Under the pieces are notes generated by a model. That model searched no databases. It was not told where the DNA came from and saw only the letters and a program-made list of their open reading frames with translations. Source: Bacillus salipaludis (lineage in GTDB: Bacteria; Bacillota; Bacilli; Bacillales_B; DSM-18226). Taken from it: a stretch of 64,000 nt of DNA. The position numbers and the translations under genes are program-made. Location: contig NZ_SMYO01000010.1 of assembly GCF_004358205.1 (NCBI RefSeq), positions 62,001 to 126,000 on the forward strand, written 5' to 3'. Of the stretch, positions 36,398 through 45,726 are shown piece by piece. Each line of letters begins with the position of its first letter. Position 1 is the stretch's first letter.

Positions 36398-37573
36398 TTA
36401 ATTTAATAGGTTTCTATAATTCTCTTTCAGTTGTATTGCGTTCTTATGGGAATAATAATTTTGTTGTACCTGCTCATAGAGATCCAGCAGAATTTTCGGT
36501 GAATATAAACTTCGGTTTAATACATCCTGAATTCTCTGTACTAGACTTGATACAGACTTCGGCTCGATTAATAGATCACGATGTTCACCAAATAATTCCG
36601 GGACACCGCCCACCGCTGTACAAATAACAGGGATTTTTAAAGCAATGGCTTCAAGTACTACAGTCGGCATTCCTTCCGTATAGGAAGGAAGGGCAAATAA
36701 ATCACTAGCAAACAAGTAATCTCTCACACTTTCATTTGCAACCTGCCCCGTTATGAAAAGCCTGCTATTGAATTCCGGATTCCGGCTTAATTTATCTTTA
36801 GCGGGGCCGTCCCCTACGAAGACAATGGCGACTTCATTTGATAGAAACTTAAGCGTCTGGGCAAGTTCAAATACACCTTTTGCTTCCGTTAGCCTGCCAA
36901 CAAATGTAATAATCTTTTTATCCTCAGGGAGCCCAAGCAGCCGTCTCATTTGCTGCTTGGTTTGTTCCGGCTGCTGAAATTGGGAAAGATCAATCCCAAT
37001 TGGGAGTACAGCACTTTCCCTGCCTGCCAGCTCCTTCGTTTTCCTTTGTAAATTTTCGGCAACCGTTAAAACCGAATCTGCCATATTGACTGATTGAAGA
37101 AATGCCTTTTTTGCACTAGAGCTGTAATGCGGATATACGTTTACATCACTACCGTGTAACGTTAAAATCCATGGCAGACCTTTTTCAGAGGCAACAATTC
37201 TTGCTGCCCCGCCAGATGGCATCGCAAAATGAGCATGAATTAAATCCGGAGCAAGCCCATAATCTTCTATGGTCTTCAGAACTGCTGCCGCAATCCGCCT
37301 GTCTGGCTGCGCCCATCTAAGCTGTCCGGGCAGTGCTAAATAATTTGGCCGATAAACCTTCACTCCATTTCGCTCATAGACCGCAGGGATTTGTTTATTG
37401 GCCTTATCGGCTTTACGAAAATTCCGAATAAATGTCAGACTGCGTGGTACCGGGCTAATGACCGTAACCTCTACTCCCAAACGGTGTAACGCCTGCACCT
37501 GCGTTTCATGAAAGACGCCGCTCCCTGGCTGACAACCACTTGGATACACACTTGTAATCCATAATGCTTTCAT
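36398..37573 (-). CDS. tuaC: Teichuronic acid glycosyltransferase TuaC (GT4)
   Basis: 391 residues against 389 in B. subtilis. The GT-B pattern is complete: LWITSVYPSGCQPGSGVFH at the N terminus, HAHFAMPSGGAA, TLHGSDVNVYPHY, IGIDLSQFQQP and the GT4 nucleotide-sugar site PSYTEGMPTVVLEAIALKIP. It sits two bases after tuaB and before tuaD. Confidence 0.9.
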   Translation of the reverse strand: MKALWITSVYPSGCQPGSGVFHETQVQALHRLGVEVTVISPVPRSLTFIRNFRKADKANKQIPAVYERNGVKVYRPNYLALPGQLRWAQPDRRIAAAVLKTIEDYGLAPDLIHAHFAMPSGGAARIVASEKGLPWILTLHGSDVNVYPHYSSSAKKAFLQSVNMADSVLTVAENLQRKTKELAGRESAVLPIGIDLSQFQQPEQTKQQMRRLLGLPEDKKIITFVGRLTEAKGVFELAQTLKFLSNEVAIVFVGDGPAKDKLSRNPEFNSRLFITGQVANESVRDYLFASDLFALPSYTEGMPTVVLEAIALKIPVICTAVGGVPELFGEHRDLLIEPKSVSSLVQRIQDVLNRSLYSPKILLDLYEQVQQNYYSHKNAIQLKENYRNLLN

Positions 37574-37575
37574 TC

Positions 37576-39033
37576 TTATCGCCCTCTAGCTAGTTTATTT
37601 ACAATCCTCAAGAAGTAATTTGGATACACTTTTAACAAAAGCAGCAAGTATACTCCAGCACTAAATCCTACTGAAATCGTTAACGGCAAAATGGCAGTTG
37701 TTTGAAAAAACAAAGCGCTAAATACTTTCGTAACATACGCAATGGCTGTTATTAGAATCGAGAATAAAAGTGGAACCATAATGGTTTTCAGATAATGCTT
37801 CCATTGCAGCTGGATTAACCATGTTAATAACCACCTTCCAATTAGAAAGTTCACGATGCTTACCATTACATAAGTCCAAGCAACGACCTTCAAGCTGTTC
37901 GATGCAACGGCAAAATTTAACGATAAGCCATAAAGAACTAGCACACCAAGGTCCCAATAAAACGCAATATTGGCTTTGCCTTTTGCAAGAATAATAGAGC
38001 CATTCGGGTTCATCAAAACCCGAAGAATGCCGACGATCGACATGATTTGCAAAATCGGAACAGCATCCATCCATTTTTCACCAAATATGGCAGGAATAAA
38101 AACATTTGAAACTGCCGTTAGCCCCATTAAAAGCGGAAAAGTAACAAGACTTAAAAGCTTTGTCATGTGTAAGAAACCATCATTTAAAGCAGTATGACTT
38201 TGTTGATTTTTTGAAAAAACGGGAAAGGCCACCCTTGTAATAATGGGATTGATTTTCAATACCGGAATCGTAACGATTTGATAAACAAGGTTATAAACCC
38301 CCAATGCTTCTGCCCCCATAAACCTACCGATTAAAATCACATCGATATTTGATCCAATTCGGTTCACGATTCTTGAAAACAGCTGAAAGGCTCCAAATGA
38401 GAGAAAGCTTCTGCATTCTGAAAGATCAAATACCAATGAAGGTCGCCATACCCGTTGGTAACAGATAAAGTAAAGAATCCCTTTAAGCCCATAAAGCACT
38501 ACTTGAGATATGACAAAGGCTTTTATGGGAGAAATCATAAAAATGAGGATGACAAGCGTAAAAAAAGAGATTATCGTTGCCGCTGCCTCAATTGCACCAA
38601 GCATGTTAAACCGTAATTCTTTTTGCATTAAATATTGGCTTTGCTGTCCAATGGGAGCGATCAGAAACATCATCGCAAGAATCTTAATAAGATCCGTTAG
38701 ATCCTTGCGATGAAAGTAGTTAGCCAAAAACGGGCTTGTAAAGAAAAGCACTAAACAAACTCCAAGCCCCATCATCAGATTTAGCCAAAATAAAGTTGAT
38801 AATGTCCTTTTATGGACCTCTTCCTTTTGGATGACGGCAGAACCAAGCCCCAAATCCAATACAATTTGTGCAAATACCACAATGGTAGTCAGCATGCCAA
38901 CCAGGCCAAATTGGGATATACTCATAATTTTTCCAAGGATAGCAAACTGAAAGATTTGAATCCCTGTAATAAGTAGAGTAGAAATTCCTGTCCACTTTAT
39001 CCCTTTATGCAGTTCTCTTCTAATTGCGGACAT
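37576..39033 (-). CDS. tuaB: Teichuronic acid repeat flippase TuaB (MOP superfamily)
   Basis: 485 residues (483 in B. subtilis TuaB) with about 12 to 14 helices and the polysaccharide-flippase pattern: ISQFGLVGMLTTIVVFAQIV, GRFMGAEALGVYNLVYQI and NPIITRVAFPVFSKNQ. It should move the undecaprenyl-linked repeat across the membrane for TuaE. The gene lies 18 bases after tuaA. Confidence 0.9.
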   Translation of the reverse strand: MSAIRRELHKGIKWTGISTLLITGIQIFQFAILGKIMSISQFGLVGMLTTIVVFAQIVLDLGLGSAVIQKEEVHKRTLSTLFWLNLMMGLGVCLVLFFTSPFLANYFHRKDLTDLIKILAMMFLIAPIGQQSQYLMQKELRFNMLGAIEAAATIISFFTLVILIFMISPIKAFVISQVVLYGLKGILYFICYQRVWRPSLVFDLSECRSFLSFGAFQLFSRIVNRIGSNIDVILIGRFMGAEALGVYNLVYQIVTIPVLKINPIITRVAFPVFSKNQQSHTALNDGFLHMTKLLSLVTFPLLMGLTAVSNVFIPAIFGEKWMDAVPILQIMSIVGILRVLMNPNGSIILAKGKANIAFYWDLGVLVLYGLSLNFAVASNSLKVVAWTYVMVSIVNFLIGRWLLTWLIQLQWKHYLKTIMVPLLFSILITAIAYVTKVFSALFFQTTAILPLTISVGFSAGVYLLLLLKVYPNYFLRIVNKLARGR

Positions 39034-39051
39034 TTGTCTCCCCTGCCTCCA

Positions 39052-39711
39052 TTACCGTGCACCTTCACCTGTAAAAACCACTCTAAAAGTTTTCAAGATA
39101 ATTTTTATTTCAAGTGAAAACGAAAGATTTTGTATGTATTTCAAATCATATTGAAGCTTTTCTCTTGGGGAAATGTCATATCCCCCGCTAATTTGGGCTA
39201 GTCCTGTCAGCCCCGGTTTCACAAGCAGCCTATTGGAGAATCCTTTAATTTCCCGCTCAAATTGTTCGGTGAAACATGGCCTTTCGGGTCTTGGACCTAT
39301 AATCGACATATCCCCTTTTAAGACAGAAATAAATTGCGGAAGTTCGTCAATCCTAGTTTTTCGAATAAACGCTCCGACTTTTGTAACACGCGGATCGTTT
39401 ACCTCAGCCCACTTAGCCCCCTCTTTTTCAGCATCTATGGTCATCGATCGCAACTTGATCATGTTGAATATTTTTCCGTTTTTCCCCATTCTTTCTTGGA
39501 CATAAAACGGGGAACCAGTTGTTTCTAGAACAATAAGGATGGCAAAAACAACAACAATCGGTAATGCGAAAATGATCCCTATTACAGCAAAGAAAACGTC
39601 TAAAGCTCTTTTTAAATAAAGATATTGCTCCGCTTCCTTCGATAAAAGCAGTTTAGGGGTTTGGGTCATAGTGTAATCATGGAAAAGATTTAAGCTTCTT
39701 TGTGTATTCAC
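39052..39711 (-). CDS. tuaA: Undecaprenyl-phosphate sugar-1-phosphate transferase TuaA
   Basis: About 219 residues from GTG at 39711, which has GGTGGG 7 bases upstream (B. subtilis TuaA has 216). One helix (about residues 35-60) is followed by the bacterial sugar transferase domain: RMGKNGKIFNMIKLRSM, TRIDELPQF, SIIGPRPERP and VKPGLTGLAQISGG. It starts the repeat on the lipid carrier at the membrane. It is the first gene of the tuaABCDEFGH-galU operon, behind a cluster of PhoP-type boxes. Confidence 0.92.
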   Translation of the reverse strand: MNTQRSLNLFHDYTMTQTPKLLLSKEAEQYLYLKRALDVFFAVIGIIFALPIVVVFAILIVLETTGSPFYVQERMGKNGKIFNMIKLRSMTIDAEKEGAKWAEVNDPRVTKVGAFIRKTRIDELPQFISVLKGDMSIIGPRPERPCFTEQFEREIKGFSNRLLVKPGLTGLAQISGGYDISPREKLQYDLKYIQNLSFSLEIKIILKTFRVVFTGEGAR

Positions 39712-39813
39712 AATTAAACCCACCTTCAAAGATTATTTAATTCATTAAGCGGCCCGTTATGAAAGATTATAAGGAGGGAATTTAGAGGACTCGTTGAGCT
39801 GGGATTAAGAGTT

Positions 39814-39859
39814 AGTGAACAATTGTGAATCTTCGTTAAAATTGTTAATTTTTTGTAAA
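39814..39859 (-). promoter_or_regulatory. Pho-box cluster before tuaA
   Basis: Minus-strand hexamers TTTACA (39859-39854) and TTAACA (39848-39843) are 11 bases apart. TTAACG (39839-39834), TTCACA (39829-39824) and TTCACT (39819-39814) follow at 9 to 10 bases. PhoP sites in Bacillus are TT(A/C/T)ACA repeats at 11 bases. A TATAAT (39771-39766) further down can be the -10. tuaA is a known PhoP target in B. subtilis. Confidence 0.7.
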
Positions 39860-39892
39860 GAGAGTTACAAAAAATAGGTAAAACAACCCATG

Positions 39893-39934
39893 TAAAACTA
39901 AAACAATCTGGCTTACTTAAAAGCCAGATTGTTT
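39893..39934 (-). terminator. Terminator of the glycosyltransferase/PAP2 unit
   Basis: CAATCTGGCT pairs exactly with AGCCAGATTG and is followed on the minus strand by TTTTAGTTTTA, about 23 bases after the glycosyltransferase stop. Confidence 0.82.
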
Positions 39935-39956
39935 AGAAGATGTTTTCTACTTATTT

Positions 39957-41099
39957 TCAGGCGTATTTGGATAAACTTTGCTCCTGGATGACAAGAAAAT
40001 AATGCCCTAATAAATGTTCAAAAATCGTATCCCAGTTTTGGGATAATGCAAAATTTCTTCCCTCCCAACCCATTTGAATTCGCAAACTATCATGACTTAA
40101 TAAATCCACAATTCTGTTGGTAAACTCCTTTACATTTCCCGGTGTGCATAAGAATCCTGTAACACCCGGATTAATAATATTTTTCACTCCACCTGCATTT
40201 GCTCCAATCACAGGTGTTCCGCTGGCTAATGCTTCAAGTACGACATTTCCAAACGTCTCTGTCGGAGAAGGAAATACAAACAGATCCGAAACCGAATAGA
40301 TCTCTGCTAAATTTTCTCCTGTTAAGAACCCTGTAAATTTCATATTTGATGGAGCTTTTTCTTGAAGTTCTTCCTTTAACGGACCGTCACCAATTACCAT
40401 CCACTCAATATTTTCGTTTATTTCAGCCGGTATAGATTTAGAAATAGCCAGCAGCTTATCGACGTCTTTTTCAGGCGCTAACCTGCCAACAAAAGTTAGG
40501 AGATATTTCTTTGAAAGTCTATATTTCTCACGAACAGTCTTTTTATGATAAAAAGGCTGAAAAACTTTACAATCTACCCCCCTTGGCCATATTTCTAGAT
40601 TTGTAAAACCTTGTTGTTTAAGTTGGGAAAATGTTTCTTTTGAGGGAACGAACACTTTGGCACATGTGTGATGAAACCAATTCATGTATTTCCAGAGGAA
40701 TTTAGAAAGAAATTGAAGGTCATAATAGTTTAAATATTGATTGAAATCCGTATGATAGGAACCAACAAGGGGTATGTTTAACTTTTTTGCAAAATAAACC
40801 CCAGAAAGGCCAAGACTAAATGGGGTTGTGACATGGATTAAATCCGGAGAAAACTTTAGTAATTCCGCTTTGATGTGAAGAAGATTTGGCAAAGCTAAAC
40901 GGCATTCAGGATATAAGAAAAAGGATAGGCTTTTAAATCGATGAATATGGCTTGCAGCATAGTCCTCATTGTCAGATTCAGGCGCAAAGATTTTAAAGGT
41001 GATGTTTTTGGCTTCTAAATATTCGGTGAACCTTTTTAAGGTTCGAGCCACCCCATTAATGTCCGGATAAAAGGTATCTGTGAAAATGGCTATTTTCAT
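39957..41099 (-). CDS. GT4 glycosyltransferase, SQD2/glycolipid synthase-like
   Basis: About 380 residues from ATG 41099 (AGGAGGGATTAT upstream; an ATG six codons earlier lacks a site). The N-terminal signature IAIFTDTFYPDINGVARTL and the C-terminal PTETFGNVVLEALASGTPVI are those of the GT4 group containing diacylglycerol glycosyltransferases, plant SQD2 and PimB-type enzymes. It has no membrane helix and would act at the inner membrane face. It is last in a unit with a PAP2 phosphatase and a truncated Ugd behind three exact Pho boxes, so it is probably made under phosphate limitation. A glycolipid role is inferred. Confidence 0.78.
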   Translation of the reverse strand: MKIAIFTDTFYPDINGVARTLKRFTEYLEAKNITFKIFAPESDNEDYAASHIHRFKSLSFFLYPECRLALPNLLHIKAELLKFSPDLIHVTTPFSLGLSGVYFAKKLNIPLVGSYHTDFNQYLNYYDLQFLSKFLWKYMNWFHHTCAKVFVPSKETFSQLKQQGFTNLEIWPRGVDCKVFQPFYHKKTVREKYRLSKKYLLTFVGRLAPEKDVDKLLAISKSIPAEINENIEWMVIGDGPLKEELQEKAPSNMKFTGFLTGENLAEIYSVSDLFVFPSPTETFGNVVLEALASGTPVIGANAGGVKNIINPGVTGFLCTPGNVKEFTNRIVDLLSHDSLRIQMGWEGRNFALSQNWDTIFEHLLGHYFLVIQEQSLSKYA

Positions 41100-41121
41100 A
41101 TAATCCCTCCTCATCATACTT

Positions 41122-41652
41122 TCAAAAATAGAGTATATAGTAACTAAGAATACCAGTTAAACTTCCAAGGATGCCACCTACAAATACGTCTGAAGGATAG
41201 TGTAGACCCAAGTAAATTCTAGATACTCCTACACAAATCGCTAACGGAATAAAGACAAAAGCTAATGGAGGAACAAAAATTATAAATGGGGTGACAACCG
41301 CAAATATTGCAGTTGTATGACCCGAAGGAAAAGAATGGTCTTGTAATGGGTTATCAGGAAACTTTGTTTTTTCGATCATTAAATAGGGTCTTTTTCGTGG
41401 GAACATCTGCTTCACAATTTGAACAGGTATGTGACTAGCTGATAATGCAACTGCACTTGAAATAGCAATCAGTCTTGTCTCTCTAGGTGATAAAATCAGA
41501 AGGAGGAAAGTAGAAATGATGGTAAATTTCGCTCCTCCAAGGTGTGTAATGGCACGAAAAAAAAGATTTAATAGCTTCTTATCAAAATGACGATTTACCT
41601 TTTGAAATATTCTACATTCAAATCCATAAAACACATGAAACATTCTGCTCAT
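41122..41652 (-). CDS. PAP2-family membrane phosphatase
   Basis: A 176-residue protein with about five helices and the three phosphatase motifs: KQMFPRKRPYL (K-x6-RP), SFPSGHTTAIF and SRIYLGLHYPSDVFVG (catalytic histidines in the last two). Family members dephosphorylate undecaprenyl diphosphate, phosphatidate or phosphatidylglycerol phosphate on the outer face. Neighbours (Pho boxes, lipid-type glycosyltransferase) would suit release of diacylglycerol or lipid carrier recycling; the substrate is not shown. Confidence 0.85.
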   Translation of the reverse strand: MSRMFHVFYGFECRIFQKVNRHFDKKLLNLFFRAITHLGGAKFTIISTFLLLILSPRETRLIAISSAVALSASHIPVQIVKQMFPRKRPYLMIEKTKFPDNPLQDHSFPSGHTTAIFAVVTPFIIFVPPLAFVFIPLAICVGVSRIYLGLHYPSDVFVGGILGSLTGILSYYILYF

Positions 41653-41705
41653 AGTCCATTCCCCTTTTAACCGTTATCATTCTATCTCTACTCTACTGTT
41701 TAAGA

Positions 41706-42329
41706 TTAAATTGCATATTTCATCATTTCTGCACCTAGGATGTCTGTGATGATGGTTGGGATTTTTAATGGCTCATAAATTTGTTTTATTATCGATGCAG
41801 ACTCAAGGCTATCAGCCCCAATTACAATTCGTTCACCATAGAAGAAATCGTTAATGGCCGACCCCTTCCGAAGAAAATCTGGATTCGATACCACATCACA
41901 ACGAAGATTAGGAGGTTTGCTTCTGTCGATGATTTTATTAATTAAATCATTCGTCCCTATAGGGACGGTGCTGATTATACATAAAACCACATTATTTTCA
42001 ATAAAATGGGCAATCGTATTTGAAACTACATGTATGTTTCTTAAATCAATAGAATCGTCTTGTTTATTTTTTGTTCCGACTGAAATAAAAATGACTTCAG
42101 CATTTGAATAGGCTTGATAAGGGCTCATAGTAAAATGTAGATTTCCGTTATTCAGATTTTTTTCTAAAAGAGGAGCAAGCCCAGGCTCATTAATTGGAGT
42201 ACGACCGGTTTGAAGCAAATCAATTTTCTTTTTTTGTATGTCTATGCATGTCACCTGATGGCCTAATTCTGCTAATCCAGCGCTAGTTACTAATCCAACT
42301 AATCCTGCACCTGCAACGGTAATCTTCAT
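41706..42329 (-). pseudogene. Truncated UDP-glucose dehydrogenase (N-terminal half only)
   Basis: 207 residues matching the NAD-binding half of TuaD/Ugd: VAGAGLVGLVTSAGLAELGH, then EVIFISVGT, STVPIGT and NPDFLRKGSA. The frame stops at GAEMMKYAI, exactly where full-length Ugd continues as AELIKYAANAFLA into the dimer helix, catalytic cysteine and UDP domain. None of that follows; the next gene begins about 50 bases on. It cannot be an active dehydrogenase. It is first in a Pho-box-preceded unit with a good ribosome site, so it is probably still transcribed. TuaD could supply UDP-glucuronate instead. Confidence 0.8.
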
Positions 42330-42394
42330 CCAATCCCTCCAAACATTATTTATCTTTATTGTATTTGATTTTTCGGGAATTTTTCTAAACCTGG

Positions 42395-42422
42395 TGTAAA
42401 AGGATTGTAAATAAAATGTAAA
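42395..42422 (-). promoter_or_regulatory. Three perfect Pho boxes before the ugd'-PAP2-GT unit
   Basis: Minus-strand TTTACA occurs at 42422-42417, 42411-42406 and 42400-42395, each exactly 11 bases from the next, as in PhoP-activated promoters. A TACAAT at 42363-42358 may be the -10, though the spacing is long. Confidence 0.8.
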
Positions 42423-42433
42423 TAATACAGACG

Positions 42434-42464
42434 AAAAAAATCCCTGAATTTTTTTCAGGGATTA
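42434..42464 (-). terminator. Terminator of swrC
   Basis: AATCCCTGAA pairs with TTCAGGGATT, followed by TTTTTTCG on the minus strand. It separates swrC from the Pho-box promoter. Confidence 0.88.
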
Positions 42465-42494
42465 AGCCATTCCTATACTTTACTATTTATTGAT

Positions 42495-45400
42495 TCAAGA
42501 AATTAATTGCTCATCTTTTCTATACGATACAGAAGAACCTTTTCGCAGTTGATATAACCAGCGAAAGCAAATTGGAATCATAAATAAACTGATAAAAGTG
42601 GAACTAATCATTCCTCCGACAACGACAATTCCAAGCGTTTGCGAGATCACTGAATCTGATCTCGAGGAAAATGCAAGTGGAAGCAGGGTTAAAACCGTTG
42701 TGAGTGCTGTTGTTAGGATTGGTCGTACACGAGACAGTGTTCCTTGTAAAATTGATTCATCTAATTTTATCCCACTTGCTAAATTCCTTTCAATTTTATC
42801 TACAAGGACAATTCCGTTTGTAACAACAATTCCTGTAAGCATCAAGAGTCCCACTAATGCAGCCAGATTCCATTCCAATCTAAACATAAACATACCAATC
42901 ACTGAACCGATAAACGCGAATGGAATACAAAGTAATACCGATAGCGGCGCTTTCCATCCTCGGAAAACAGCACTAATGATGATCATTACAAGTAATATGG
43001 AGAAGAATAAAGCAAGTGCCATTTCATACATCATTTCATAAACCTGCTGCGGTGCACCTGCGAAAGAATAGTGAATCCCCTCAGGCAACGAAATCCTCTT
43101 AAGCGCGTTCTTAACCTCCTTCGTTACCTTTCCAATATCACTGGAAATGATGTTGGCCGTAACAACTGCATAAGGTTTTCCATCCTTCTCTTCGATCACG
43201 GATGAACCTGAAGGTATAAGGATTGCAAGCTGATCTAATGTTACTTCTTGTCCGTCCCTAGACTGAAATCTCTCCCCGCCCATCAAAGAAAAAATATCTT
43301 TCCCGGTGCTTTTTTGCACATCGGAATGAATCACAATTGGAAATGCAGCTTGGTTAATTGAGATTACTCCTTTTGTTCCTTCCGCGGTATATTGCTGGAT
43401 TCGAGTTAATACATCGGTCAGTTTAATACCATATTTTTCAATTGCCTTACGATTCAGTGTAACCTCATACTGAGTGATCTGATTATCTGCATCGGCAACA
43501 CCTTGTACAGACAGCCCCGGTACAAGCTTAAGCTGGTTTCGTATCGTTTGCGCCATTGTTTCCAATGTTTGACTATCCGACCCTGTAAGATTAATTTTTA
43601 ATTGCGAATCATCGCCGGCAATACTTTGATTTGAAACTGTGTAAATAGCCTTACTAGATAGGGAGTTTAATTGTTTCTGCAGATTCTGCATAAAGGAATT
43701 AGCATCAATATCCTGCTTAACTGTTATCGATAAATTTGCAATATTTGGCTTCTGAATCCATCCTCCTCCTGCATCAAAAACATCATCGGACTGAGGTGTA
43801 AATGATGAGCCTAATCCAGAAGAGAATGAAGCGACTTTAGGGTTTGCTGCCAATAAAGCTTCCAATCTTTTTACTTCTGCATTAACCTCTGTTAATGTAG
43901 TATTTTGCGGCATTTCCACTTGAATTCCCAGTTGACCTGTACGATTAGTCGTTGGTAAAAAATTGACTGGGAGAAAAGCTGCTCCCAGAGATGTGAGCAA
44001 AAATAAAGCCAGCGTAATCAGCGCCACTTTCCCCTTTTGTTTGAACATCCATGTAAAAATTTTATGTCCAAATGGTTCTAGATTATCTTTTACGGCAACA
44101 GGTTCTCCCCTCCAAAAAAGATGATAAAGAGCCGGAACCACCATGATGGAAACAAACAAGGAAATCACTAATGCAATGACAACCGACCAAGCAAAACCGG
44201 AAAATGCCGCACTCACCATGCCGCCAATTAGGGCGATTGGGAGATAAACTGCAGTGGTTGTAGCCGTAGACGAGACAATCGCAGGAATCATTTCGGAAAC
44301 AGCGCTCGTTAACAAATGAAGGCTATGTTTCTCTTTTGTCTCAAATACTTTTCGGTTCATGTTATCAAGAACGACAATCGAGTCATCGACCACTCTACCC
44401 ATCGCAACAATAAGTCCTGATACGGTAAGCAGATTAAGACTGATCCCCATTGTTTTTAATAAGCCGGTTGTTGCCAATAAACAGATGGGTAATGAAATAG
44501 CGATTAATAGTGTTGAACGTACTTTACGGAAAAATAGATATACGCATATTACCGAGAATAAGCAGCCTAACACCCCTTCTTTTATGAGTCCTTTTAACGA
44601 TGAATTGATCTGTTCTCCTTGATCAAATTGAATAGCAAGTTGTACATCCTTATTTTTCAATGCCGGAATATCCTTTATTCTGCTTTTAATGCGATTGGAT
44701 ACATCTGTAATATTGGATGAAGGTGTTTTCAAAATGTCTAAAAGGACACTAGGTTTCCCGTCCGTTCTTGAAATCGTCTGCAAATTGACAATCGAATTTG
44801 AGATGTCAGCTACAGAAGATAGAGGGACCGTTTTGCCTTCATTTGAATGAATTGGAAGTTGCATCAAGTCTTGCCTCGTCAACCCCCAACCTGAAACTTG
44901 GATGGGAATAGAAGTTTGTAGGTTTGACACCTGGCCCTCCAGTTCAGTTGTATAATTTTCTTCAAGTGATTGTTTTATGTCAGCAATAGATATACCTGAT
45001 TTCTTTAAATCGTCCGTACGAAGATGAACCTCATAGCCTGCCATTCCACCACCGGAAACAAGAACATCTTTAACACCGGGAACAGTTTTTAAGCGATTGA
45101 CAATATCTTCTTGAATGGATGTTCGGAGTGTATTTTCCGTAATATTGTCAGAAGAACTCATTAGACTTACTCTCATGATTGGAAGAGAGTGGGTACTTAG
45201 TCTGGTCACTAACGGTTTTTCAATGCCTGCCGGAAGCGAGGTCCCTTCTAAAGCTCTCGATACCTGTTCCTCAGCATTTTTCATATCAAAATTCATAGGA
45301 AAGTTGAGACTGACCAGTGATCCGCCATTAAAAGAATTTGTCTCAATATCTTGCAGGCCGTCCACTACCCGTACCGCCTGTTGGATTGGCTCCGTAATCT

Positions 45401-45587
45401 TTGCTCTTACTTGCTGTGCTTGGTAATTCTCTGCACGCACTGTGACCATCAAGGTTGGATTATTAATTTCGGGAAGATAATCCCGTTGAATATGTATGGC
45501 GGACATCCCACCCCAAACGAGGATTAAGACGATTAAGGTTACAATCAGAACGGCACGTTTTATTGTTTCATCTATAATTCGGCTCAT
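42495..45587 (-). CDS. swrC: RND-family efflux pump SwrC
   Basis: 1030 residues with the RND layout: helix 1 (about residues 11-30), a large outer domain, helices 2-6 (about 330-530), a second outer domain and a final helix block (about 840-1010). Family marks include PEINNPTLMVTV, GRVVDDSIVVLDN with the proton-relay aspartates, and ALALFFSILLVMIII. Gram-positive SwrC (YerP) gives surfactin tolerance and swarming in B. subtilis. It lies inside the phosphate-related region but has its own terminator and no visible Pho box. Confidence 0.85.
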   Translation of the reverse strand: MSRIIDETIKRAVLIVTLIVLILVWGGMSAIHIQRDYLPEINNPTLMVTVRAENYQAQQVRAKITEPIQQAVRVVDGLQDIETNSFNGGSLVSLNFPMNFDMKNAEEQVSRALEGTSLPAGIEKPLVTRLSTHSLPIMRVSLMSSSDNITENTLRTSIQEDIVNRLKTVPGVKDVLVSGGGMAGYEVHLRTDDLKKSGISIADIKQSLEENYTTELEGQVSNLQTSIPIQVSGWGLTRQDLMQLPIHSNEGKTVPLSSVADISNSIVNLQTISRTDGKPSVLLDILKTPSSNITDVSNRIKSRIKDIPALKNKDVQLAIQFDQGEQINSSLKGLIKEGVLGCLFSVICVYLFFRKVRSTLLIAISLPICLLATTGLLKTMGISLNLLTVSGLIVAMGRVVDDSIVVLDNMNRKVFETKEKHSLHLLTSAVSEMIPAIVSSTATTTAVYLPIALIGGMVSAAFSGFAWSVVIALVISLFVSIMVVPALYHLFWRGEPVAVKDNLEPFGHKIFTWMFKQKGKVALITLALFLLTSLGAAFLPVNFLPTTNRTGQLGIQVEMPQNTTLTEVNAEVKRLEALLAANPKVASFSSGLGSSFTPQSDDVFDAGGGWIQKPNIANLSITVKQDIDANSFMQNLQKQLNSLSSKAIYTVSNQSIAGDDSQLKINLTGSDSQTLETMAQTIRNQLKLVPGLSVQGVADADNQITQYEVTLNRKAIEKYGIKLTDVLTRIQQYTAEGTKGVISINQAAFPIVIHSDVQKSTGKDIFSLMGGERFQSRDGQEVTLDQLAILIPSGSSVIEEKDGKPYAVVTANIISSDIGKVTKEVKNALKRISLPEGIHYSFAGAPQQVYEMMYEMALALFFSILLVMIIISAVFRGWKAPLSVLLCIPFAFIGSVIGMFMFRLEWNLAALVGLLMLTGIVVTNGIVLVDKIERNLASGIKLDESILQGTLSRVRPILTTALTTVLTLLPLAFSSRSDSVISQTLGIVVVGGMISSTFISLFMIPICFRWLYQLRKGSSVSYRKDEQLIS

Positions 45588-45666
45588 TTTACTTTTCTCC
45601 GTGCAAGGCTGCCGGAAAAGTCCCCCCTTTTTTTGACTAAAACTACCAGATTTTTAAAATACAAAT

Positions 45667-45702
45667 TATAACAATAGCTACCCGATTGGGCAGCTATTGT
45701 TA
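45667..45702 (-). terminator. Terminator of the phosphoesterase gene
   Basis: ATAACAATAGCTGCC pairs with GGTAGCTATTGTTAT, followed by an AT-rich stretch with TTTG and TTTT. It lies 25 bases after the stop. Confidence 0.78.
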
Positions 45703-45726
45703 TATTCGTTTAAATATCACGCCACA

